Notes under the pieces: model-generated
What the model was told of the DNA's origin: nothing
Database searches by the model: none
What the model saw: only the letters and a program-made list of their open reading frames with translations
Shown here: positions 52,795 to 60,960 of the stretch, piece by piece
How positions within the stretch are numbered: the stretch's first letter is position 1
Layout: the number at the start of each line of letters is the position of its first letter
Made by a program: the position numbers and the translations under genes
DNA from: Betaproteobacteria bacterium
GTDB lineage: Bacteria; Pseudomonadota; Gammaproteobacteria; Burkholderiales; SG8-39
DNA: 64,000 nt
Direction: 5' to 3'
NCBI GenBank assembly: GCA_947482825.1
Contig: CANKMT010000018.1
Coordinates: 1-64,000 of the forward strand

Positions 52795-53364
52795 TCAGGC
52801 CGCGCCGGTCTTCGGGATGAACTTCAGCGCCACGCCGTTGTTGCAGTAGCGCTGCCCCGTCGGCGGCGGCCCGTCGGTGAACAAATGGCCGTGATGCCCG
52901 CCGCAGCGCGCGCAATGGTATTCGGTGCGCGGCAGGACCAGCTTGAAATCGCGGCTGGTGCCGAAAGCGCCGGGGATCGTGGTGAAGAAGCTCGGCCAGC
53001 CGGTGCCGCTTTCGTACTTCATCGCCGAAGTGAAGAGCGGCAACCCGCAGCCTGCGCATGCGAATACGCCGGGGCGCTTCTCGGCGTTCAGCGCGCTGGT
53101 GCCCGCGCGCTCGGTGCCATCCTCGCGCAACACCGAATAGGCCTGCGGCGAGAGGCGCTTTTTCCACTCGTCTTTCGGCAACTCGAGCTTTTCGGTCGCG
53201 GCCGGCACTTTGGTGCCTTCGGCCAGCAGGGTCTTCCAGTTGTTCTGCAGGTCTTCCACGGAGGCGGCTCCTTTCTTCGTGGCGGATTGTGCGTGCGCGT
53301 GCTGCGGGAGCCATCCCGCGAACGGCGCTGCGCCCAGCGCTTTGATCAATGTGCGGCGGTTCAT
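52795..53364 (-). CDS. msrB: Tat-exported peptide-methionine (R)-S-oxide reductase
   Basis: 189 residues. A twin-arginine signal (NRRTLIKALGAAPFAGW) leads to a mature MsrB domain: zinc ligands Cys103, Cys106, Cys151, Cys154; GTGWPSF (120-126); catalytic Cys174 in RYCNNG. No resolving Cys is seen beyond the zinc set, so it may use an external reductant. It repairs oxidised methionine in periplasmic proteins. Convergent with the TAXI-like gene; divergent from the MlaF-like gene. Confidence 0.9.
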   Translation of the reverse strand: MNRRTLIKALGAAPFAGWLPQHAHAQSATKKGAASVEDLQNNWKTLLAEGTKVPAATEKLELPKDEWKKRLSPQAYSVLREDGTERAGTSALNAEKRPGVFACAGCGLPLFTSAMKYESGTGWPSFFTTIPGAFGTSRDFKLVLPRTEYHCARCGGHHGHLFTDGPPPTGQRYCNNGVALKFIPKTGAA

Positions 53365-53425
53365 CTGCGGCTCCTTGGTTTGGTGTTCAGCCGTTGGTCG
53401 CGGGGGCATGCGTTAAACTTACACC

Positions 53426-54262
53426 ATGAGCACCGCGGACGACAGGCCCGACGATACGCTGGTCGAAGTCAAGGACCTGCACTTTTCTTATGGCCCCAAC
53501 GCCATCTTCCGCGGCCTGTCGCTCAAGGTCCCGCGCGGCAAGCTGGTGGCGGTGCTGGGTTCGTCGGGCAGCGGCAAGTCCACCTTGTTGAAGCTCATCG
53601 GCGGACAGATCAAGCCCTCGGCAGGCCAAGTGCGCGTGGGCGGCCAGGTGGTGCACGAACTGGACACCGCGGCGCTCTACGCGCTGCGCCTCAAGATGGG
53701 CATGATGTTCCAGATCAGCGGCCTGTTCAGCGACCTCTCGGTGTACGAGAACATCGCCTTCCCGCTGCGCGAGCACACCGACCTGCCGGAAGAACTCATC
53801 CGCCGCATCGTGCTCATGAAACTGCACGCGGTGGGCCTGCGCGGGGCGAGCCGGCTGATGCCGGGCGACCTGTCCGGCGGCATGGCGCGCCGCGTGGCGC
53901 TGGCGCGCGCGATCGCGGCCGAACCGATGCTCGCGATGTACGACGAACCCTTCGCGGGCCTCGACCCGATCTCGCTCAACGTGATCGCGCAGCTCATCCG
54001 CAGGCTGAACGATGCGCTCGGCACGACCTCGATCGTGGTTACCTACGATGTGAGCGAAACGCTCAAGCTCGTCGACTACATCTACGTGATCGCCGAAGGC
54101 AAGCTGGCCGGTGCCGGGACGCCGGCGGAACTGCTGGCCTCGGAAGACCCGTTCCTCAAGCAGTTCCTGCATGCGCTGCCCGACGGCCCGGTGAAGTTCG
54201 ACCTGCCGGCGCCACCCATGGCCGTCGACCTGCGCCTGGCCGAACCGTCGCCGGCCCGGTAG
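53426..54262 (+). CDS. MlaF-like ABC transporter ATP-binding protein, orphan, altered H-loop
   Basis: 278 residues. Walker A GSSGSGKS (45-52), Q-loop Gln96, signature LSGGM (149-153) and Walker B with Asp173 and Glu174 (YDEPFAGLD) are intact, and VKDLHFSYGPNAIFRGLSL is typical of the Mla (phospholipid transport) branch. The switch-loop His is replaced by Tyr207 (VVTYDVSE, where TH/SHDV is usual), which normally impairs ATP hydrolysis. MlaE, MlaD and MlaC genes do not follow; instead a small unknown gene and an MFS gene do. It may be a degraded or repurposed ATPase. Confidence 0.85.
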   Translation: MSTADDRPDDTLVEVKDLHFSYGPNAIFRGLSLKVPRGKLVAVLGSSGSGKSTLLKLIGGQIKPSAGQVRVGGQVVHELDTAALYALRLKMGMMFQISGLFSDLSVYENIAFPLREHTDLPEELIRRIVLMKLHAVGLRGASRLMPGDLSGGMARRVALARAIAAEPMLAMYDEPFAGLDPISLNVIAQLIRRLNDALGTTSIVVTYDVSETLKLVDYIYVIAEGKLAGAGTPAELLASEDPFLKQFLHALPDGPVKFDLPAPPMAVDLRLAEPSPAR

Positions 54263-54292
54263 ACAACCGCAACGCCGCCTTCCGGAGGCCCC

Positions 54293-54517
54293 TTGAACAG
54301 CGTCTATGAATCTCCGCGCCTGTCGGACATCGATTCGGTGAACCCCGATGTCGCTGCAAAAGCCACCCGCATCGTCTTCAACACCGCGGACGGCACCGGC
54401 CACGTGAGCTGCGCCTTCGGCAACGAAGTGCTGCCGCAGTTGTTCCAGGCCCTGCTGGAGACCCGCCATCCCGGCATCCTGCGCCTGCTCGAAACGGCCA
54501 AAGCGCGCGGGCAATGA
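54293..54517 (+). CDS. Small conserved-looking hypothetical protein
   Basis: 74 residues from a TTG at 54293 behind GGAGG. The sequence (TRIVFNTADGTGHVSCAFGNE, with a C-terminal amphipathic segment LPQLFQALLETRHPGILRLL) has no motif I recognise and no signal or membrane segment. Its stop overlaps the MFS start by four bases (ATGA), so it is coupled with that gene and with the MlaF-like gene upstream. Function unknown; it may act with one of these neighbours. Confidence 0.6.
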   Translation: MNSVYESPRLSDIDSVNPDVAAKATRIVFNTADGTGHVSCAFGNEVLPQLFQALLETRHPGILRLLETAKARGQ

Positions 54518-55695
54518 TGGGCAGGAAAGGCGCGGCCCTGGCCGCGCTGAGCGTCACCCAGATCGCCTCGTGGGGGCCGTTGTACTACGCGTTCTCGGTC
54601 CTCATGAAACCGATGCAGGCCGAGCTCGGCTGGAGCCGCGACCTGCTGGTCGGCGGCCATTCGGTGGCTTTGTTGATGTGGGGCCTCGCAGCCTACCCGG
54701 CCGGCAAGCTGATCGACCGGTACGGCGGCCGGCTGATGATGTCGGCGGGCTCGGTCCTCGCAACGGTTTCATTCGCGCTGCTCGCCACCGTGCATTCGGT
54801 TGTCGTGTACTACGCGGCCTGGGTCTGCGCGGGCGTTGCTATGGCGTTCTGCCTTTACGAGGCCGCTTTCACCGTGCTGACCGCCGTGTATCGCGAGCGC
54901 AGCCGCTGGGCGATCACCGTGCTCACGCTCGCCGGCGGCTTTGCCAGCACGGTGTTCTGGCCGGTCACGCAAATGCTCGTCGATGCGTCCGGCTGGCGCA
55001 ATGCGTTGCTGGCGCTCGCTGCGGTCCAGTTCGCGCTGTGCCTGCCGCTGCACGCGTTTGCGTTGCCTGGTGCGGTCCCCAGGGCGCCGGCGCCGCCGGC
55101 GGTCGAGGGGAGGAAGGCGCCCGCCGGCCACGCGTGGTTGCGCTCGCCTGCGTTCTGGCTGCTCTTCGTCTCGTTTACCGCCAACTCCTTCGTCACCGCG
55201 GCCGTGTCGGTGCACGTGATCGCGCTGCTCGGTGAGCGGGGGCTCGCAGCCTCGGACGCGGTCTGGCTCGGCGCACTGATCGGGCCGATGCAGTTCAGCG
55301 GGCGCCTGATGGAGTTCATGTTCGGCAAGCGCCTGCCGGCGGCTGGCGTGGGCACGGTCACGGTTCTGCTGCTGCCGGCCTCGCTGATCCTGCTGATGGT
55401 GGCCGGGGCTTCGATCCCGGTGCTGCTCGGATTCGTGGTGCTGTACGGCGCGGGACTCGGTCTCTATACGATCGTGCGCGCCACCACGCCGGCCGAACTC
55501 TTCGGCCGCGACAACTTCGGCGCGCTGAACGGCGCGTTGGCCGCGCCTTCGCTCATCGCGCGCGCCGCCGGGCCGATCGGCGTCTCGCTCGTGGTGACGG
55601 CCTCCGGGAGTTATGCGGCTGCGCTTTGGATGCTGCTGGGAATCACGGCGGCAGGCGCGGTGAGCTACTGGTTGGCGATTGCGCGCAAGGCCTAG
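54514..55695 (+). CDS. MFS transporter
   Basis: 393 residues, twelve predicted helices in two halves. The MFS signature loop after helix 2 reads AGKLIDRYGGRLMM, and RSRWAITVLTLAGGFAST marks the helix 4/5 region. It resembles the carboxylate/aromatic-acid branch, but the substrate is not clear. ATG overlaps the small upstream gene. It ends 46 bases before the convergent epimerase-like gene. Confidence 0.88.
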   Translation: MMGRKGAALAALSVTQIASWGPLYYAFSVLMKPMQAELGWSRDLLVGGHSVALLMWGLAAYPAGKLIDRYGGRLMMSAGSVLATVSFALLATVHSVVVYYAAWVCAGVAMAFCLYEAAFTVLTAVYRERSRWAITVLTLAGGFASTVFWPVTQMLVDASGWRNALLALAAVQFALCLPLHAFALPGAVPRAPAPPAVEGRKAPAGHAWLRSPAFWLLFVSFTANSFVTAAVSVHVIALLGERGLAASDAVWLGALIGPMQFSGRLMEFMFGKRLPAAGVGTVTVLLLPASLILLMVAGASIPVLLGFVVLYGAGLGLYTIVRATTPAELFGRDNFGALNGALAAPSLIARAAGPIGVSLVVTASGSYAAALWMLLGITAAGAVSYWLAIARKA

Positions 55696-55741
55696 CAATC
55701 AGGGCGGTGACTGACCGTTGCAGCCTTCGGGTTCAACCGAT

Positions 55742-56758
55742 TCAAATCTTGACGATACCCAAATCGATGAGACAGCGCGCGGTGTCCACGATGCTCTGCT
55801 CGATGGGCCGCGTGGCCCAGCCGAGCACGGCCTTGGCATGCGAGGCGTCCTGGTGACGTACCGAACCCAATTCGGGGACGACGGCTCTGGCCAAAGGGTT
55901 GAAGTGCGCCGCGACGCGCACCATCCAGTCCGGCACGTTCCGGGTGGTGACCTTTGCTGCCTCGGACCCGAGTTGGGCGCGCAGAATATCGGCCACTTCC
56001 CGTAGCTTGACGAAGCGGCCAGAGGCGATGAACCGCTCGCCGGCCATCCCGGGGGCTTTCAGCGCGCGAACGTGCAGGTCTGCGACGTCGCGCACGTCCA
56101 CCACGCCGAAGCCGAAGTCCGGGCAGGCGCCCATCGATCCGTCGAGCAGCTTCCTCACGATCATGACCGATGCGGAATAGTCCCGGCTCCACACTGGCCC
56201 GAGCACGACCGAAGGGCAGATGCTGCAGTACTCTAGCTCGCCGCCTTCTGCCGCCACCCAGTCGCGCGCGGCGCGCTCGGCCACGGTCTTGCTTTGCACA
56301 TAGGGCGAAATGCCGGGCTTGGACAGATCGGTCCAGTCGGCCTCGGTGAAAGTGTGCACGCCACGGCCGCGGCCGTAGGCGATGGCCGCCACGGAGGAGG
56401 TCATCACGAAACGCTTCACGCCGGCCGCCTTGGCCGCGCGCAAGGCGCGCAGGGCCCCGTCGCGCGCGGGCACGATCAGTTCGTCAGCGTCCTTGGGCAC
56501 GCCCGCGGGCAACGGTGAGGCCACGTGTGCGACAAAGCCGCAGCCGGCCATGGCTTGCGTCCAGCCGGTGTCTGCGTTCAGGTCGGCCGCGAAGAACTTG
56601 ACGCGGCTGTTGTCCACGGCCAGCAGTTCGCGCACGACGCCCTCCTTGGCCAGATCGCGCACGGTGGTGTGCACCATCCAGCCTTCAGCGACTAACTGGC
56701 GAATGAGGAATCCTGCGATGTAGCCGCTGCCGCCCGAGACCAATACGGTGTCCGTCAT
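55742..56758 (-). CDS. Extended SDR: NAD-dependent epimerase/aldehyde (dihydroflavonol-like) reductase
   Basis: 338 residues. Gly-rich motif SGGSGYIAGFLIRQL (8-22), catalytic Ser in TSSVAAIAYG and Tyr-x3-Lys in YVQSK. RFIASGRFVKLREVADIL is the common substrate-lid segment. It reduces an aldehyde or ketone with NADPH, of the DFR/cinnamyl type. Single gene, convergent with the MFS gene and followed by the GNAT gene on the same strand. Confidence 0.87.
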   Translation of the reverse strand: MTDTVLVSGGSGYIAGFLIRQLVAEGWMVHTTVRDLAKEGVVRELLAVDNSRVKFFAADLNADTGWTQAMAGCGFVAHVASPLPAGVPKDADELIVPARDGALRALRAAKAAGVKRFVMTSSVAAIAYGRGRGVHTFTEADWTDLSKPGISPYVQSKTVAERAARDWVAAEGGELEYCSICPSVVLGPVWSRDYSASVMIVRKLLDGSMGACPDFGFGVVDVRDVADLHVRALKAPGMAGERFIASGRFVKLREVADILRAQLGSEAAKVTTRNVPDWMVRVAAHFNPLARAVVPELGSVRHQDASHAKAVLGWATRPIEQSIVDTARCLIDLGIVKI

Positions 56759-56769
56759 GACTGTGTTCC

Positions 56770-57168
56770 TTATAAAGGCAAAGACTGCTCAAGCGTCGCA
56801 ATGGGCAGATACAAGCAAAGCGGATTGTCTACACAGGCGATAAATCCCAACTTCACGTAAAACGCTTTCGCCTTGTCGTGCTTGGCATCAACCACCACTG
56901 CATACAATCCCACTCGTTGCGAGAACTCCACCGCCACGCGCAAGGCGAAGGCCAACAATTCCTGACCGATGCCCTTGCCCTGATGACGTCTATCCGTCGC
57001 CAGTCGCCCGATGCGCAGCATGGGTGCGGGGTAACGCGACAATTTCAACCGGGAAGGTAACGAAGTCGTCGCAATTTGCGCGGCGCTTAGGGTGACATAT
57101 CCGGTGACTTGGCCAAGCTTTCGACGGCGGCACGCAAGAGTGACGCACGTCATCAACGCTGACGGCAT
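56770..57168 (-). CDS. GNAT family N-acetyltransferase, possibly truncated at the N-terminus
   Basis: 132 residues from the ATG at 57168; an in-frame TTG at 57270 would add 34 residues but lies in the ATPase operator. The acetyl-CoA pyrophosphate loop is RRHQGKGIGQELL (Q/R-x-x-G-x-G/A type), followed by VDAKHDKAKAFYVKLGF. The sequence resembles TacT-type toxins (ARIGRLA-like LRIGRLATD), but the usual N-terminal 40 residues and a DUF1778 antitoxin are missing. Divergent from a broken ATPase gene, with a palindrome in between. Confidence 0.72.
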   Translation of the reverse strand: MPSALMTCVTLACRRRKLGQVTGYVTLSAAQIATTSLPSRLKLSRYPAPMLRIGRLATDRRHQGKGIGQELLAFALRVAVEFSQRVGLYAVVVDAKHDKAKAFYVKLGFIACVDNPLCLYLPIATLEQSLPL

Positions 57169-57252
57169 GCGGCCCTGGGAATAAGGGGGCAGTACGCGGC
57201 CAAAGGCAACCGCAGCGATGAGGGGAGCGGCGATCTTGCTTTGCTCAACATA

Positions 57253-57270
57253 TTGAGTAAAATTACTCAA
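57253..57270. promoter_or_regulatory. Palindromic operator upstream of the first DUF4143 ATPase
   Basis: TTGAGTAA-AA-TTACTCAA, a perfect 8-base inverted repeat with a 2-base spacer, ending four bases before the ATPase ATG. A related half-site TTGCTCAA lies at 57241-57248. No ribosome-binding site precedes the ATG. Autoregulation or host-factor control is likely but unproven. Confidence 0.6.
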
Positions 57271-57274
57271 CGTG

Positions 57275-58389
57275 ATGAGCAAAATCCTGAAACCCCTCCA
57301 GCGCCCGTACGCGGCCACGCTGGCCAAACGCCTCGCCGAGCCGCGCCGGTTCATGCCGGTCGTGGCCGGGCCACGGCAGGTCGGCAAGTCCACTCTCGTC
57401 CACCAGGTCACCGAAAGGCTTGACGCCTCCGTGCGGTATGCGAGCGCCGACGAGCCCACGCTCCGGGGTGGCGACTGGATCGGCCAGCAGTGGGAGGCGG
57501 CGCGGCTGGAGGCGGCAGGCAGGGGTGGGGCGCTGCTCGTGCTCGACGAGATCCAGAAGATCCCGGCCTGGTCGGAGACGGTGAAGCGGCTGTGGGACGA
57601 GGACACGCGCGCAAAAAGGCCGCTCAAGGTGGTGGTGCTCGGATCGGCGCCGCTTTCGGGTGGTCGATCGACGAGTACGTTTTTCACGGCGGCTATCCCG
57701 GCGCCGCGCCGCTGATCGGCGAGCCCGCGCGCTGGACGCGGTACGTGGCCGACAGCCTGATCGAAACTTCCATCTCCCGTGATGTCCTGCTGCTCACGCG
57801 CGTTGACAAGCCGGCGCTCCTGCGGCGCCTGTTCGAACTCGCCTGCCGTTACTCCGGGCAGGTCCTGTCGTACACGAAGATGCTCGGCCAGCTGCAGGAC
57901 GCGGGCAACACGACGACGCTTGCGCACTACCTGGAACTCCTCGCGGGCGCCGGCATGGTGTGCGGACTGCCGAAGTACGCGGGCGACGCCGCGCGCAGCC
58001 GCGGCTCCAGCCCCAAGCTGCAGGTGCTCAACACGGCGCTGATGGGCGCGACTTCGGGTCTCGCGCCGGATGCCGCACGCGCGGACCGCGAATTCTGGGG
58101 GCGCCTCGTGGAGTCCGCCGTAGGCGCGCACCTGGCCAATGCCGCGGCCACAGGACAGTGCAAGGTCTCATACTGGCGCGAGGGCAATCTTGAAGTGGAC
58201 TTTGCCGTGCAGGCAGGGCGGCGGCTCATCGCCATCGAGGTCAAGAGCGGGCGCGCGCCGCGCGTGCATGCCGGCCTGTCGGCGTTCGCCGGATCGTTCA
58301 AGGTGCATCGTACGTTGATGGTGGGCGGCGACGGCGTGCCGCTCGAGGAATTTCTCCAACGGCCTGTCGAGCATTGGATCGGGCCTTGA
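57275..58389 (+). pseudogene. DUF4143-type ATP-binding protein, internal deletion and frameshift
   Basis: N-terminal frame (57275 on) has the AAA-type P-loop GPRQVGKST and Walker B LLVLDEIQKI, then ends in the string LGSAPL at about 57655. The continuation is in another frame: FGWSIDEYVFHGGYPGAAP onward, through ETSISRDVLLLTRVDKPALL and LEVDFAVQAGRRLIAIEVKS, to 58389. The family normally has about 28 residues between these parts, so roughly 85 bases are missing at a short CTTT-type repeat (57649-57656). The gene is likely inactive, or produces only an N-terminal fragment. Homologous in type to the ATPase at 59538. Confidence 0.8.
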
Positions 58390-58428
58390 CGAAAAAAGCG
58401 GGATCAACTTGATATCGGGACAGGACAC

Positions 58429-59391
58429 ATGAAAAAAATCTTCTTGAGCTGCACAATCCTCATCGCAACGCTCGCCGCGTCGACCACGCACGCACAACCC
58501 TACCCAAACAAACCCATCAAGATCGTCGTCGGTTTCGCCCCGGGCGGCGGGACCGATTTCATTGCGCGCGTGATCGCCAAGAAACTCGGCGAGCGGTTGG
58601 GAACGCAGGTGGTCGTGGACAACCGGCCCGGGGCGGGAAGCACGCTTGGTGCCGAACTGGTCGTGAAGTCCCCGCCAGACGGCTACACCCTCCTGGTCAA
58701 CGCGGCGAGCTACACCGTCAATCCTAGCGTCTATAAGCTCTCGTTCGACGCGATGAACGACATAACGCCCATCGTCCAGCTCTCGAAGGGGCCTTACGTG
58801 GTTGCGGTGACCCCGTCAGTTCCTGCGAACACACTCCAGGAACTCGTCGCGCTGGCGAAAGCCGATCCTGCGAAATTCGCCTACGCGTCCTCGGGCAATG
58901 GCAGCCATGTGCACGTGGCGACCGAATACTTCCTGCACACGGCCGGCCTCAAGATGATCCACGTTCCGTACAAGGGCACCGGCCCGGCACTGGCCGACAC
59001 CGTCGCCGGGAACACGCAATTGATCTTCGGCAGCGTCGCGACGACGCTGCAGCACGTCAAGTCCGGGCGCCTCAGGGCGCTGGCGATGACCACGCCCAGG
59101 CGCATCGCCGCTGCGCCCGATGTCCCGACCGTGGCGGAGGCGGGTTATCCGACCTACGAAGTCACCAACTGGCACGGTCTGGTGGGTCCCAAGGGGCTCC
59201 CTGCAGAGATCGTCGAGCGCTTGAACAGAGAGGTGAACGAAGCGCTCAAGTCCGACGAGGTCAGGAAGATCCTCGCAAGCGACGGTCTCGAGCCCGCGGG
59301 CGGCTCCGCCGCTGAGTTCGCGCCCATCATCAGGAACGAGATCGCGCGCTGGCGCGAGGTCGCGAAGCAGGTCGGGCTGAAGGTGGAGTAG
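58429..59391 (+). CDS. Bug family substrate-binding protein
   Basis: 320 residues. Signal peptide MKKIFLSCTILIATLAA... ends HAQ near residue 23, mature start PYPNKPIKIVVGFAPGGGTD. IHVPYKGTGPALADTVAGN is conserved. It lies between two ATPase genes and has no catabolic partner, which is unusual in this window, since most other Bug genes sit beside enzymes. It may be an older gene left between accessory insertions. Confidence 0.92.
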   Translation: MKKIFLSCTILIATLAASTTHAQPYPNKPIKIVVGFAPGGGTDFIARVIAKKLGERLGTQVVVDNRPGAGSTLGAELVVKSPPDGYTLLVNAASYTVNPSVYKLSFDAMNDITPIVQLSKGPYVVAVTPSVPANTLQELVALAKADPAKFAYASSGNGSHVHVATEYFLHTAGLKMIHVPYKGTGPALADTVAGNTQLIFGSVATTLQHVKSGRLRALAMTTPRRIAAAPDVPTVAEAGYPTYEVTNWHGLVGPKGLPAEIVERLNREVNEALKSDEVRKILASDGLEPAGGSAAEFAPIIRNEIARWREVAKQVGLKVE

Positions 59392-59487
59392 CGGCGCGCC
59401 GACAGCGGATTGTTTTTCACCTGCGGTGGAACGCGGCTCACGCCATCAATGAGCATTGCCATGCTTTTCTTCTACAGGCGTCAAATT

Positions 59488-59531
59488 TACACGCGTGTAT
59501 TTTTGACACCTGTCAAAAAATCTTGTAGCTT
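59488..59531 (+). promoter_or_regulatory. Promoter and operators of the second DUF4143 ATPase
   Basis: Two adjacent palindromes: TACACGCGTGTA (59488-59499) and TTTTTGACA-CC-TGTCAAAAA (59500-59519). The consensus -35 TTGACA (59503-59508) is in the second; a weak -10 TAGCTT (59526-59531) follows after 17 bases and ends six bases before the ATG at 59538. No ribosome-binding site is present. A leaderless transcript repressed at the palindromes fits this arrangement. Confidence 0.6.
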
Positions 59532-59537
59532 GGCCGG

Positions 59538-60656
59538 ATGCCAAAACGATCCCGCTATCTCGCGGCGCCGCTACGCGCCGATCTCAAGCGGAAAATGGTT
59601 TTCGTTGCCGGGCCTCGCCAGGTCGGCAAAACCACCCTGGCCTTGGGCTTGCCGTCCGCGCGCAAGGCCTACCTCAATTGGGACGCCGCTCCACACCGTG
59701 ACCGGATCCTGCGAAGCGAATTGCCGGAAGGAAAATTGTGGATATTTGACGAAATTCACAAATACCGCCGCTGGCGTAATTTTCTTAAAGGCCTGTATGA
59801 CGTCCGGCCGCGCGGCCAGCAGATTCTCGTCACCGGCAGTGGACGGCTCGACTTGTATCGCTACGGCGGCGACTCGCTGCAGGGGCGTTACCACATGTTG
59901 CGCCTGCATCCTCTATCGGTCGCGGAACTTGGCGCGCCGAACGCGGCGCGATTCCACGATTTGCTAAGACTCGGTGGCTTTCCGGAACCGTTTTTCAGCG
60001 GCAGCGAGACGCAAGCGCAGCGCTGGACGCGCGAATACCGGACCTTGCTGGTAAGAGAGGAGGTCGCCGCGCTGGAAAATGTGCAGGATCTAGATCTGCT
60101 CGAGCTGCTGATGTTGCGTCTGCCGGAACTGGTGGGTTCTCCGCTTTCGATCAACGCTTTGCGGGAGGACCTGCAGGTGGCCCACAAGACCCTGGTCAAA
60201 TGGATTGCCGCGCTTGAGCGGTTGTACGCGGTTTTCCGCCTTTCCCCCTTTGGCGCACCCCGCATACGCGCGGTGAAGAAAGAGCAAAAACACTATCACA
60301 TGGATTGGCACGCGGTACCCAATGAAGCCGCGCGCTTCGAGAACCTGGTGGCCTGCCATCTGCTTAAATGGGTGCATTACGAACAGGACGTGAATGGGCG
60401 CGACCTGGACTTGCGCTACTTCCGCGACATCGACAGGCGCGAGGTCGATTTTGTCGTTGTGGAAGGCCGCCAACCTATTTTGATGGTTGAATGCAAATGG
60501 AATGACGGGGAAGTTGACCGTAGCCTGCGTTACCTCAAGACGCGCTTTCCTCAATGCGACGCATGGCAGGTGTCCGCTGTGGGGACGAAGGATTACCAGA
60601 CACCCGAGGGAATTCGCGTTTCGCCCGCGTACCGGCTGCTTGCCGGGCTGCGTTGA
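59538..60656 (+). CDS. DUF4143-type ATP-binding protein
   Basis: 372 residues, intact. P-loop GPRQVGKTT (25-33), Walker B LWIFDEIHKYRRW, sensor-like LVTGSGRLDLYR, then the DUF4143 C-terminal part ending in a PD-(D/E)xK-like segment (REVDFVVVEGRQPILMVECK). Such ATPases are common in mobile or variable regions of bacteria and their role is mostly unknown. It shares domain layout, not close sequence, with the broken gene at 57275. The following gap, 60657-60930, shows no gene. Confidence 0.85.
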   Translation: MPKRSRYLAAPLRADLKRKMVFVAGPRQVGKTTLALGLPSARKAYLNWDAAPHRDRILRSELPEGKLWIFDEIHKYRRWRNFLKGLYDVRPRGQQILVTGSGRLDLYRYGGDSLQGRYHMLRLHPLSVAELGAPNAARFHDLLRLGGFPEPFFSGSETQAQRWTREYRTLLVREEVAALENVQDLDLLELLMLRLPELVGSPLSINALREDLQVAHKTLVKWIAALERLYAVFRLSPFGAPRIRAVKKEQKHYHMDWHAVPNEAARFENLVACHLLKWVHYEQDVNGRDLDLRYFRDIDRREVDFVVVEGRQPILMVECKWNDGEVDRSLRYLKTRFPQCDAWQVSAVGTKDYQTPEGIRVSPAYRLLAGLR

Positions 60657-60930
60657 CACTCGCATCGAGTCAATCCTGAAATCGGCGCGGCAGATGCCGT
60701 TTACTTCCTACTGCTCCGATCTTTGCCCGCCGCCGATGCCTCCCGCAACCGATTCGAGCAGCGCGTCCGGCGGCGAGGATTCATTCTTCTCATCGCCTGC
60801 GCGATGACGCGATTCATGAGCGTCGTTGATCCGGCATGTGGCGCTGCGCGGGCAAAACTGAGAGGTGCGAATGCCTGATTTGTATCCTTATTGTATAACA
60901 TCAGGACATTTGTATCCCCTTCGGAGTACA
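60657..60930 (+). other. Intergenic region upstream of the XRE/nucleotidyltransferase pair
   Basis: No convincing coding sequence. It holds a direct repeat, ATTTGTATCC at 60878-60887 and 60908-60917 (30 bases apart). A candidate promoter is AGGACA (60903-60908), an 18-base spacer and TACAAT (60927-60932). The repeats straddle the -35, as expected for an XRE operator. Confidence 0.5.
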
Positions 60931-60960
60931 ATGCGTGCTTTTGGCGCGACCAGCTTAGCC

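Noticed and set aside
51046-54309. 1087-residue plus-strand open frame
   Set aside because: It runs across a dehydrogenase, a TAXI-like gene, msrB and an ABC gene, all with clear motifs in other frames; composition is repetitive and Arg-rich.
56770-58131. 453-residue minus-strand frame covering the GNAT gene
   Set aside because: The upstream two thirds is the antisense of the DUF4143 ATPase gene and shows no family pattern.
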